This document shows, piece by piece, positions 47,141-58,454 of a stretch of 64,000 nt of DNA. Both the position numbers and the translations under genes were made by a program. Source of the stretch: Coptis chinensis. Its lineage: Eukaryota > Streptophyta > Magnoliopsida > Ranunculales > Ranunculaceae. The DNA is taken from NCBI GenBank assembly GCA_015680905.1, contig CM027382.1:15163501-15227500 (forward strand), written 5' to 3'. The stretch's first letter is position 1. Each line of letters opens with the position of its first letter. A model generated the notes under the pieces. The model did not search any database and had not been told where the DNA came from. It was given only the letters and a program-made list of their open reading frames with translations.

Positions 47141-48777
47141 AGTATATAACGTATGTCAATATCACTTCATCTCATCATGCTTTCTTGAGTACTTTCGATG
47201 ATGTGCAATAACCTAAGAACTTTAGAGAAGTTAACTCTCATTCGGTATAGAGAAATGCGATGCAAGAAAAACTTCGTGCTCTAGACGAGAATAAAACTTG
47301 GGAGATTGTTATGTTGCCTTACGGAAATAAAACCGTTGATTGTCGTTGGGTGTTCAGAAACAAGTTCAACAGTGATGGTTCCGTAGAGAGGTCTAAAGCA
47401 CGACTCGTTACAAGGGGATTCACCCAAACATATGGTCAGGACTACAAGGAGACTTTTGCACCAGTTGCAAAGATGAACACGTTTAGAGTTCTTGTATCTC
47501 TAGCTATAAATCAAGACTAAAAATTGTTTCAGATGGATGTTAAAAATGCATTCTTACACAACGATCTTAAAGAATAAGTATATATAAGCATTCCACCTGG
47601 ACATCCAAAGGAGACTAAGGTTGGATTAGTATACAAGTTAAAAAATGCTATATATGGACTTAAATAATCTCCACGAGCGTGGTATGCCAAGCTCAGTTCT
47701 GTTCTAGCTATGATCGGTCTTAAGCGGAGTGATGTTGATCCTTTCTTATTTGTTGAGTCTAGCATGTCAGGCTTGGTGGCTGTTCTTATCACAGGTAATG
47801 ACCATATTGAAATCTCTAAGCTCAAGGAGTTACTGCACAAGAAATTTGCCATTAAAGATCTGGGTATTATGAAGTACTTTATTGGGATCAAAATTGCTTA
47901 TTCAAAAAGAGGTATATTTCTAAATCAAAGAAAGTATGTGTTAGATCTTTTGAGTGAAGAAGAAAAGCTGGGGGTAAAACCATCTGATTCTCTAACTGAC
48001 AGTGGAGCCAAGTTGGACAACACCGGTGATCTTCTTACTGACATTGGTCAGTATCAGCGATTAGTTGGTAAACTAATATATTTAACTATTACCCGACCAT
48101 ATATTTCTTATAAAGTAAGTTTGGTTAGTCGTTTTATGCATGCTCCAAGGACTCCACATACGAATACAGTTTCCAGAATACTGTAGCATGCTCCAAGGAC
48201 TCCACATACGAATCAGTTTCCAGAATACTGCAGTATCTGAAAGGGTCGCCATGCAGAGGTATTTGGATGCGGAAAAATGAGCATACATCTATTACTGCTT
48301 ATATAGATGCTGATTGGGCAGGATGTCCAGTTGATCGGCAGTCTACTTCTAGTTATTGTACCTTTGTGGGAGTTAATTTGGTCACTTGGAAGAGCAAGAA
48401 ATAGAATATAGTGGCTCGTTCTAGTGCTGAAGCTGAGTACAGGGCTATAGCTTCCACCACCAGTGAAATCATAATGCTTCGCGCTCTTATGAAGGATTTA
48501 TGTTTTGGTTTGCATTTGTCAACTATACTTTATTGTGATAATCAAGTTGCTATGCATATTGTTGTAAATTCGGTGTTTCATGAGAGAACTAAGCATATTG
48601 AAGTTGACTGTCATTTTGTGCGTGAAAAAGTGTAATCTAACATTGTCACTACCTCCTTTGTTCGAAGTGACCAACAGCTTGCAGACATTTTTACCAAGGG
48701 ACTTCCAACTTTCAAGTTCCATGATATACTTTCCAAGTTGGGTTCGCTGGATATTTTCGCACCAACTTGAGGGGGAG
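47141..48777 (+). pseudogene. Copia reverse transcriptase and RNase H (3' half), broken
   Basis: Begins inside the linker before reverse transcriptase and continues through RT (WRWVFRNK-type CRWVFRNKFNSDG, TRGFTQTYGQDYKETFAPV, the FLH/VYIS region, SPRAWY) to RNase H ([33 protein letters not shown]). The YVDDM-type catalytic motif is replaced by a decayed stretch around 47770-47800. Stops in the coding frame occur at 47518, 47575, 47664 and later; at least one looks like CAA to TAA. A 48-bp tandem duplication at 48138-48231 breaks the frame. A polypurine tract GAGGGGGAG (48769-48777) precedes the LTR. It is inactive. Confidence 0.88.
48138..48231 (+). repeat. 48-bp tandem duplication inside copia RT
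   Basis: GCATGCTCCAAGGACTCCAC and what follows it occurs twice with a 48-bp period (48138 and 48186); the second copy lacks a base. Intact copia elements have only one copy of this motif. Confidence 0.85.
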
Positions 48778-49054
48778 TGTGGGAGAAGAAAGAGACAGCG
48801 CGTGCGCGCTCAGTCAATTCATGACAAGTTCGACCGATATTGGTGTTTCTATAAAAGGGAAGACTCCATTATTAGAATATACACGATTTTGTGCACTTGT
48901 GTTGTGCCTATATATATATATCTATGGAATTGAACCATAAGAAATCAATCAAGCAATAAACATTTATTCTCCCATGGATGTAGGTTGCCACATTGGTTCC
49001 GAACCAATATAAATTTTTGTGTTTTGTCTCTTTAATTGGTTGTTTAATTCTACC
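48778..49054 (+). repeat. 3' LTR of the copia element
   Basis: A 277-bp LTR from TGTGGGAG to TTCTACC (the usual final CA is CC), next to a polypurine tract. It holds TATA-like CTATAAAAGGG near 48850 and AATAAA near 48955. It matches 40257-40337 and 33754-33900 read on the minus strand. Confidence 0.9.
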
Positions 49055-49059
49055 ATAAT
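49055..49059 (+). repeat. Target-site duplication ATAAT of the copia element
   Basis: ATAAT directly follows the 3' LTR. ATTAT at 40338-40342 (ATAAT on the minus strand) is outside the 5' LTR. Confidence 0.75.
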
Positions 49060-49934
49060 ATTACACTCATTTGTGCAATATAGAATGTTTGTTGTCAAAA
49101 CAGAAGCCAAATGTCGGAAATTATGGCTTCCTACAGCAATTTACAACAGTAAAAAGAAAACAAAATATAGGCATTTGCAGGCAGCTCTAAAATGGCCTTT
49201 TACGAGAAAAATCCTTGAATATATATATATGAAGGGAATTTCTAGTAGGCAAACCATATATATATAGTAGGCAAATATATAGTAGGCAAACCATTGATGC
49301 TACAGTTCATGATATCTTATCACGCGGACCATCTAACAACGTCAGGGGAACTCATTCATACAGTCAAAGTCAACAAAGGATATTTTGGGTCGGAGGTGCA
49401 GGCGCACACTAGTATGCTACAAGCCTACAACTGTACAAGTGTGGAGTGAATAGATTTAGACGAAATCTGAGTGGTCATTTACTAAATTCATATGGATGCC
49501 TTGTAAGAGGGGGGGGAAAAGAAAATAAAAATGAGAGACGGGCTTCAAGACGGCACCTTCAAAATGGAGAAAAAAATTGTTTTCTCTGTGAATGGAGAAA
49601 GAAGAGAGTCGGGTTTTTCTTCACAAGGGGATGGATCCTTGATCCATTATTTGCACTAGCTTATGCATTGTTTTTTTTTCCGATTATAACTAGCTTATGC
49701 ATTCAACTAAACGAAATAAAGTAGAGGGGATCCATAAGTAAGAACAGTAAGAGCACAAATATATGAAGTTAAATTAGTGTAGATGACACTGAAGAAGATT
49801 ATCATACAAAGAATACAGAGGTAAACAGCCACTGAACATGAAGTACAAGCAGACCCAACAACGAAGTCATAAGAGAACAAGTATAAAGTTGTTGTGGAAA
49901 CTACAAGAACGTTACAAGACAGTGCTTTGCATAT
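49060..49934. other. Spacer between copia element and PUB gene
   Basis: Contains the right flank of the copia insertion and the probable 3' UTR of the minus-strand PUB gene. A short direct repeat of ATATATAGTAGGCAAA occurs near 49260. No gene is recognised. Confidence 0.5.
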
Positions 49935-52900
49935 TCATAGGATCTGCTCACATTTGCTCATGAGATTCAAAAGGGAATTCGATTTCCTCTGGGCTCTGTT
50001 GGTCCCAATCCTTGCAACCTCCATTAGATGATCAAATACGCCATATTGGAGTGCCGCTAGAACGAAAGATGAATTGTTCGATCCTAATTCAAGAAGAACC
50101 GAAACTGCACACTCCTTGTTCTTAGGAGTTCCATCTTTAATGAGGTGAACAAGAGTTTCAATGAAGGATTGCTGCCCAATCTCATTTCGTCCCTCAGGGT
50201 GGGATGCAAGAAGTAAGAATATAGATAGAGCCTCATCAATCATACCCAAGTTTCTCCCTGTAAGTAACTGAAATAGAGGTGTCACAATGCCGGCCTTAAC
50301 TGCTCTGGCCTTGTTTGCTTGGCTAAGAGACAAGTTAAAGAGAGCAGTGGCAGCATCCTTTTTGCCCCTGATCGTTCCATTTTGCAGCAGATCTACCAAG
50401 GGAGGGATTCCATTTAAAGATCCAATTATCAATTTGTTTTCATCAAGGATGGATAAACTAAATAAGCATGCTGCAGAATTCTCTCTGGCTTCCACTTTTC
50501 CATTCTGCAAGACTTCTATTATAGCTGGAATAGCCCCCGCTTCTTTTGATATGAGTCTCTTGTTTGCCTCATCTATAGATAAATTCAAAAGAGCTGTTAC
50601 AGAGTGCTCCTGGATCTTAGAATCGGGATAAGATAAGAGTTGAACCAATGGATGGATTCCTCCACTCTTGGCAATCAGGACTCTGTTTTCAGGGTTCTCT
50701 TTGGAGAGCAAACGAATTTTCCTAACAGCCTTTCTCTGCACATCCAGATGACTAAATGATAGGTCTCGGACTAAAGCAGTTATTTTCTCCTCGTGCTCAC
50801 GGGAGGAACTATCAGCTTCAGCACTACCAGAATCCTTTTTTGGCAGTTCCAACTTATTCTTCTCACACCATCTTAGAATAAGGTTTTTGAGGGCAAAATT
50901 TGGAGCTAGAGATAGGTGAGCCAAAATTTGTCGGGTCTTTGGGCAGGTTCTGTGGTTCGCCTCAAACCACTTCAGTATGCTTTCCCTTTCGTAAGTCTTT
51001 TAAGGAATAAGAAAGATGCAAAAAGAAATGAAATGCGTTAGGCCCCTTTACATACCTCTCCAGCACATTACAGTAGAAAATAACATCGACGGGAACATAT
51101 AGGAATCCTAGATACTGAAATTGAAATAGGTTATTCATCTAGAAAGGAAAATAGTAACAGGTCCATGCAACCATAGACGGCAGAAATGAATTAAGAAAGG
51201 GGTTAGCGGTTAAAGTTAACATAAGTAGATTCATACAGAAATGTCAACAGGTTTTTCTGTTAGTTAGATTCTGCCTATGAGTGCTGAGCCTCCATTTGGC
51301 CTAAACAAAACTGTATCTTTTCTTAAGGCATGTGCCTGGCCTGTATCTCCCCACCACCACCACCACCACCACCTTTTACATTCTTCTTGCACTGTTCTTA
51401 ATGTTTAAGACTTGCAACCTAGCTCATGTGTGCTCTTTGTTGGATCTGCGCAGCACATCCAGTTGGAACTTAGAACAAACGTAAAATGACATGGATTAAG
51501 GTGGTGTGAGAAATTTTACGATACTTTCAAATCAAAAGATAATAAGATATGGATATCAGGAAAATTCTAAAAATAACATATTTCACTCAGCCACAACGTC
51601 CGGAACAAAAATTACTCAAATATTATTTTTCTTCTTCTTTTTCTTTTCTAAATTCCTTTGTCAAAAAGTAATTTTAACAATGATATACAGCACATAAAGT
51701 ATAGAGTAATCATCCTCTGAAGGAATACGACATGATGGGAGTAAGTCATGCTGGCATTTAGAGCAAGTTTACAGGATTACGGTTCAATCCAACCCTTGCA
51801 CGCGGCTGATTGGATTATATGGAGATAATGGTATGGGCGAGTCCTCAATAATAAAGTATTGCTTGGAAGAGTTTCCCTTCGTGCAACACTACATTTTGGT
51901 GTCAGGCATTGACCTATGAAAAACCTAGTATATGTTTGAGGCTCTCATTCTAATTGGTACGGTGGAATATTACTGAATGAATCAGACTTTGTCTTTTCCT
52001 TGCTATTGTTCCTAATTGAGGTTCTCACTTTTGGCCCTATACTGTGTTTTTAAATCAATTGGCAGTTTAGCTATTCAAGACCAAAATAATTATATGCAGA
52101 AAACCTGATATGTGACAAAGACACTCCCCATTAGCATGTATCCTACAGGTGTTGAACAAGGACAAATGAACTTAAATAGTAACATAGACATTCTTTTAAG
52201 AGATGGGATACCCTTGTTACAAAGGAAAAAACAAAAGGGCCAAACGTTTACCTGTCCGGAAGCCACAATAGCAGGGTCCGTCATTATCTCAAGTGTGATT
52301 GGACAAAGGAATTCGTGAGGGACAGACAGAGACGGGCACTTCACAAGAGTTTTCGGTTCAGCAAGTTCATTGAGCACATCAGACACTTCAACCCCGGCAA
52401 TTTGTTTAAATTTGTTCAGAAGGTCTATCATCTTGTGGGTGCTTTCTGCATTTTGACCATTTCTTTCTTTCACAATTTTCCTTATAGCTATAGTTTCCAT
52501 CTTCAAGTCTACTACTACGGTATGTAGCTCCAGCTTCTTTGCTAGTCTTTCCAATATGGTACTGTCTGCATTGCGATCATCCTTTTCCGAAAATACAACC
52601 ATTGTATCCATTGCAAGCTCTATATCCTGTGTATCTGTCCGCCGCTTTGCTCTTTTAAGTTGAACTGACACCAACTCAACCTAAAACAGATAAGTACATC
52701 AAAGCAATGCAGCAGATTAGGGAGCAGGCTATAAGATGCTTAGTGCATAGGAAACACTGAGTCTAGCATGGTTCAAGAATACTGATTATACCAATGCAAG
52801 GAAATATAAAGGTCAAAACATAAATGAACTGCAATTTGACTATTCCAAATTATAATTGCAATAATTAATTAAATAAATAAATAAAAGTACTTGCATTGAG

Positions 52901-53904
52901 CTTCTCTCCCCTCTAAGCTTTCTTCTACTCACTTGCCCAACTTCAAATATCCTTTTATCTTTCTCGGTATCGTTTAGTACCTTTCTGCAATGGAAGTAAC
53001 CTTGGACAGACTATGCATCATCTGTGAGGACTCATGAGTTTGCGAGGACACATTAAATATGATATGTACTGTCATATATGCTATGTGCAATCAAAGTCAA
53101 TTGGTACCATCATGTTATTTATGCAACAATCAGGAAAGGGATTAGGAAAGCACCAACAATGATATATTTAACTACAAATAGCAACAAGCTTAGGTACGGT
53201 TTAACAATATAATCACTCTCAACAATCAGTTAGAATGATATATAACGATCAACAATGTCGATCACATGTCACTCCTTCATATGGAAAACATTGAACTCTA
53301 ATAAAAATGCGACAAAAAGCCCAAAACCAAACATTAAAAAATTGAAACAAAAAACACACCTGCTCCTTCACTTCATCTGAAATACCAAGTTCTCCATAAG
53401 GAATACCATCCAATGCTTGACTCATTTTATCATAAAGAGCATGAAATCTAGTCATGATTGTCTCACCATCATAAGCCTAACAAAAAAGACACAAAACTAA
53501 AATCAGCACATAATTGAAAAAATAAAAAACAAAAGAACGGCGAAAAAAGAATAAAAACAAATTCTAACCAGGTAAATTTTGGAGGCATCTCTACAAACTT
53601 TCAACAACTTCTTAGCACAAACAAGAGCCATCTTCAAATTACACAAACACTCAACCATCGAATCAGGTAACGGTTTATTATCAAGTTCAATAATCTCTTC
53701 AAAGAAAGGAACTAATAACTTAATCCTTCTAACAAGATTAATACATTCTTTCCTCTGTGTCCTTCTATACTCTCCAAATGATCCAATCCCTTTTATTACA
53801 TCCATTATTTCTTGTGCCACATCACCTTCATCTCTCACATCCTCGATTTTCGATACGTTAACAACACACCCTCCTCCTCCTGCAATTCCAAATGGCTCCT
53901 CCAT
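49935..53904 (-). CDS. U-box/ARM E3 ubiquitin ligase (PUB13/14-like), 4 exons
   Basis: Ubiquitin ligase of the plant PUB family. Exons (minus order): 53569-53904, 53360-53476, 52252-52680 and 49935-50996, phases all zero, giving 647 residues. Residues 1 to about 240 form the helical U-box N-terminal domain. The U-box (about 271-345: [20 protein letters not shown], then [12 protein letters not shown] and CPKTRQIL) is split by the last intron, as in relatives. Armadillo repeats fill about 380-640 (for example [44 protein letters not shown]). Length and architecture match PUB13/PUB14, which act in immunity, cell death and flowering; which orthologue this is cannot be decided. A (CAC)n microsatellite lies in the last intron (51353-51373). 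No lesion is seen. Confidence 0.95.
51353..51373. repeat. (CAC)n microsatellite in a PUB intron
   Basis: Seven CAC units in a row in the last PUB intron. Confidence 0.9.
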
Positions 53905-54748
53905 TATTTTCACTACGTAAAAAAGAAGGAGGGGGGTGTCGAAATGAGGAGAAGAAGGGGGTTGTAGAAATGGGGAGAAGAAGAGGTTGAATGATTTGTT
54001 AGGGAAGATTTTTGGCGGGTTTTTAGGGGGTGGATGAAATTGAATGGTAAGAGAGTGAATTTCGCGGGGGTTTTTGAATGATTTGTCTTTTTTGTTTTGA
54101 AAATTAGTTATTTTGTTTTTATATACACGTGTCACGTGTGTGTAGATATTTTTGGATTTGAGATTTGTTTTAGTACTAGACTACTAGTTGATCAATAAGA
54201 TTTATTTGGTGCCTCCAAAATAAATGGGTAATAAGCCATGCATCCGGCCTCTTCGTATTTTATTGTTTAGATCAAAATTATTATGGTCTAGGCATTTCTT
54301 AGGTTTGTAACAGGGGTTTAAAAGGAACAAAAATTACAGGCTAACCAAGCACAAACAATCAGAAAATGACAACGAAATGTTTATGTATTTTTATTTATTT
54401 TTTAGTGTTTGACATCTACATAATATAAATTCCCAATTAATTAAAAGTAATACTACACTGACACAGAAAAATAACACACTAGTGTAGTATTAGTGATTAA
54501 TTAATGCGAGAGCAATCATGTATTATTTATGTTGGAAAAGTGTCTAGCTCAATAATTGGCGGATGAGAGTTGCGTCATGGCCCATGTATGATTATCCACC
54601 AAATCCTAATGACAATGTCTTTTTAAGCACATTTGGTAACGTTATTAAATTAGTAAGAATAGCAACATTATTAGCAAATGTTCATGGCTGTTTTCTTTTT
54701 GCTAAAGATAACATTTTATTATTAATAACTCATTACTCTCTCAGTACA
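53905..54748. other. PUB promoter and spacer to the solo LTR
   Basis: Holds the 5' UTR and promoter of the minus-strand PUB gene. A G-box-like CACGTGTCACGTGTG lies at about 54126-54140, some 220 bp upstream of the ATG. The rest is AT-rich and without a recognisable gene. Confidence 0.5.
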
Positions 54749-54796
54749 TATACTATAACACCCCGTCTTTTATTTTATTTTTCCTAATAATAATAA

Positions 54797-54839
<43 letters not shown>

Positions 54840-57385
54840 TAATAGATAAAATAGAGATAGGATATCCAGTAGTTACGGATAAAAGCCCGTAAATAACTAT
54901 ATAAGAGTTATCCTTATTTTTTTTGAGAAGTTTTTAAAAACTAGAAAATAGAGTTTCTCACGTAGAGTTTTAGGAAAAACAAAACGAGAGTTTTTTAAAA
55001 AAAAAAATGAGAGTTTTACTGAGAAGAAAAAAAATGGGGGTTTGAACAAAAAAGATCGTCCGGTTTGTGGACGGTCGACTTGATCTTTGGGGTTTTCTCG
55101 CTACGGAAAAGTTGTTCGGGTTTATAACAAAGGAGTGGATATTTTACGTTTTATTTTTGTTTACCATCGATTTTGTGATACGAGGTACCGTTCACATGAT
55201 GCTTTATTTAGCCAATACGATATACTGTGTAGTGTAAACTTAATATATAACTTGGAATAAATCTAAAGTGATTGCTGGCTATGAACAAACTGGACGATTT
55301 ATGGATTCAGGAATTGGTTGGATGGAGAGTTGTGGGTTCGGAGGTTGTCAAAACTTTGAACCCACCCAAAACACCTTTTTCTTGTTTTTCATTAGAATTC
55401 GGTCCTATATATGTTTACTGAACTCTTTTAAGTTGTGTTTGTATATGTGTGGAATTGTTAAACTGTGATAGGGTTGAGGTTTGGGCGATTTGTGTTTGGA
55501 TGGGTGCTATTGCAGGTGATAGAAGGTCGTTAATGGCAGCGCCATCTAGTGTGGAGTAAGGGTTGATCAAATGGGTATGGTAGTTGTTTTTGGTGGTATG
55601 AGAATTGATTGTAGGGAGTATGGTGGAGAGATGAGTGGTGTTCCGGCGAGTGAGGATTTCGCAGACCATTGATGGCGTCGAAGTGGGATTTTTGCAGTAT
55701 CATAGAATCAAGTATTTTTTATATAGGTACCTAGGGTTTTTCTCCCTGAACCAAACCGGTGGGTTTGTTTTAGTTATAGGTGGCCGGTGGTGGCTGCATC
55801 GATGGTGGAGGCGCTGGTGGAGATTTCATGAGGAAGGAGATGAACAGTGACTCACGATTTGGGCTTGGGCCAAATCGTGGTGGACTATATGTTTTTGTTT
55901 GGTTTTTTTTTAAAATTTTAGACTATGGGCTTTTGGGTTTTTGGAGTTTAGGCTAGGTTGACCAATATTGATCAACGTTGACCAGAGTGGACTTTGACTT
56001 TGAGTGGACTTTGACTTGACCGTGAGTTGACTTTGACCATTGACCCAAAAATTTGACTTTTTTTCTAAAATTTGATTCTTTTTAAGTCTAAAATTATGAT
56101 TAGGCTAGGATTTATATAAGTCTTTTACGATTTTACGATACAACAACGCTATGACACTTATACATCCATGAAATTAATAACGCCATAAACCAAAAATACT
56201 TGAATCAAGATATTCCTTCGCTCTCCGAAATAATATATACAATAAAGTTCAATAATCGTAAACAAAATTTACCGCACCCTTTTAACTCTCCACCTCAAGT
56301 TTTGGAATTGAGTTTATGACTGATGAAGTCATATGTTAAGTGGGCATTTATTGAATGTGCCATAAATGGCCCGTTAGCGTTATATAAGGGTATTCATTGA
56401 ATGTGCTATGAATGACCCAGGTATTCATTGAATGTGTCATGAATGACCAGATGGTTTGGACTGCCCTAAAGAGGAACTAAGGTATTCGCCTTGCGGGTTA
56501 GTTGTATTCCTTGAGTGTATGGGAATGTAGGATTGGGTATTTCTTGAATGTGGTAGGAATGGCCCAGGGCATTCATTGAATGTGCCATGAATGGCCCGTT
56601 AGTGATATGATAGGTATTCCTTGAATGTAGCGGGAATGACCTAAGGTGTTCATTGAATGTGCCATGAATGACCTGAGTTTTTGTGCCCAAAAAGGCTGTG
56701 AAATATGTGTATGAAAGCCCAGAGATGGCTATGATATTGTGGTATTTGGTGGGAGAGAGGCACACAGGAATGTATGATTTGGCAAATGTGTGGAGTGCAA
56801 ATCGTGGAGTAGGTACTAAAGGGTGAGTGTATAAGAAAAGTAATTGATTAATTGACAAGAGAAATTGATTTGATTATACGAGTGTGTTTGGGCTTACTTT
56901 TGAATCCATATAGGATATCTACATATGTTATATACAAGTTCTAACTTTTTTTTGCAGGAGGGTATGACTTAATAATATTTTTGCAGGGACGCGGTCCTAC
57001 CCTTATATAGCGGCGGACATCGGTAAGTGTAATTCAATTATTTAGATATTAAAAGGAGTTATTAGAATGAGTTAATAAAATGGAAGTTAATAAAATGGAA
57101 GTTTTGCTTGGGAAGAAACTATGCCGGTTGAGATGACGGAACTACCTGTCTTCCAAGCTGAGAATGATTAGGTTATGATAGATTTAAAGTGTTAGTTGGA
57201 TAAGTAAAGTTTGAAATGTTTATATGTATTTAGTCTACTCATTTTAGTCTACTCATACCAGCAAATTCCATTTGCTGACCCATGTTTGCTTTGTTTTGGC
57301 AACGTGGGTGTGTTCTTGGGAACATAGGTGGAAGGCGAGTGGAACCGCCTAAATTCCGTGATTTGATTCTCACCGATCCCAGTTT

Positions 57386-57692
57386 AATTTATTAGGTCCG
57401 ATTTTTGGAAGGATGTAATAACGTTTTTTTTTATATGACATGAGAATACGATGTTGGAAATTGTTATTCTTAAAGTTTGTTTATGTTTGTATTGGGATGG
57501 AAGAAAGTTTCTAATAAAGTGATAGTTGAGGAATTTGGAGATTTTTGTTGTTAAGTTGATCCCATTTGTGATGTGGGTTTTAGGTTTTGACATGTGTTGT
57601 ATCCCCGTCATAGCCAGGTTTTTAGACAATTGAACCAAGCCATGGTTGAGATATTTATATTTCAATTATTCATTTTTTAATTGTTTAGAAAT
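57386..57692 (+). repeat. Internal duplication of the solo LTR end, copy 1
   Basis: Shares TAGGTCCGAT...GTAATAACGTT, CATGAGAA, CCGTCATAG, GGTTTTTA and ATTGTTTAGAAATT in the same order with 58139-58440. It ends without the TGTGACA terminus. Confidence 0.7.
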
Positions 57693-58138
57693 TTACACTT
57701 ATTATCCTTAGAGCCAGGATAATAGGCAGCCCTTCAATCCCCATTTGAAGACTTTTTAAAGTTTAAAGACCAACTCTTAAAAGTAGAAACAAAACAAAGC
57801 CATTTGCCTTTTGACCAACCAACTCTACATTCATTTTTCACTAGATGAAGAAGAATGCTGAACAACAAGCATCATCATGGTAGATTAACTCACCCTCACC
57901 ATGTCCTTGTTCTTCTTCCTCCTTTGCTTGGTTCCCTTACGAACTGCCTCATTCATCCTTAACACCACCTAACCGTGGAGCTTCAAGCCATCCCCGAAAA
58001 TACCATAGTGGTTCTTGTAGTCTTGACATTGGTTTTTGATTAACGTAAAACTTCTCATATTAAAGGCATAACATGGGAAAACACAAGAACTTGACCATTT
58101 GTTTTTTAAATTAAATATGGATCAATTTATTTTCTTTT

Positions 58139-58440
58139 TAGGTCCGATTCCTATTGGTAATAACGTTACCTTTTCATGGCATGAGAACATGGTAGTGAGG
58201 AATACTATTCTGAGAGTTTGTTTGATATTTTATTTGGAAGGATGTTATCTTAATAAAGAAGTTGCGGATAATTATTGGGATTATTTTATTTTAAGTTGTT
58301 TCTTTTATGACATGGCTGTTAGGGTTTTCTATGTGTAGTATCCTCCGTCATAGTCTGGGTTTTTAAACAAGTGAACCTAGTGATGTTTGAGATTTTTTTT
58401 ATATTTCAAATATTCACTTTGTTATTGTTTAGAAATTCGG
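58139..58440 (+). repeat. Internal duplication of the solo LTR end, copy 2
   Basis: The terminal copy, which leads into the TGTGACA end. About 440 bp of unrelated sequence (57693-58138) separates it from copy 1. Confidence 0.7.
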
Positions 58441-58454
58441 GCTGTGACATATAC

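Larger units (their letters stand above)
54754..58449 (+). mobile_element. Solo LTR, 3.7 kb, with TSD TATAC
   Basis: Starts TATAACACCCCG (TG changed to TA) and ends TTCGGGCTGTGACA. The perfect 5-bp repeat TATAC stands on both sides (54749-54753 and 58450-58454). No primer-binding site, gag or pol is found, so it is a solo LTR left by LTR-LTR recombination. The very long LTR with ACACCCC/TGTGACA ends is typical of some plant Ty3 (chromovirus-type) families. An (AAT)n run lies at about 54793-54838. The interior shows a diverged internal duplication. Confidence 0.75.

Noticed and set aside
47260-48640. Copia RT region as a separate second copia insertion
   Set aside because: LTR identity, the shared ATAAT flanks and colinear coding with the 5' half indicate a single element divided by a nested LTR and the inversion.
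54793-54838. (AAT)n run as an independent functional repeat
   Set aside because: It is a microsatellite inside the solo LTR and needs no separate explanation.
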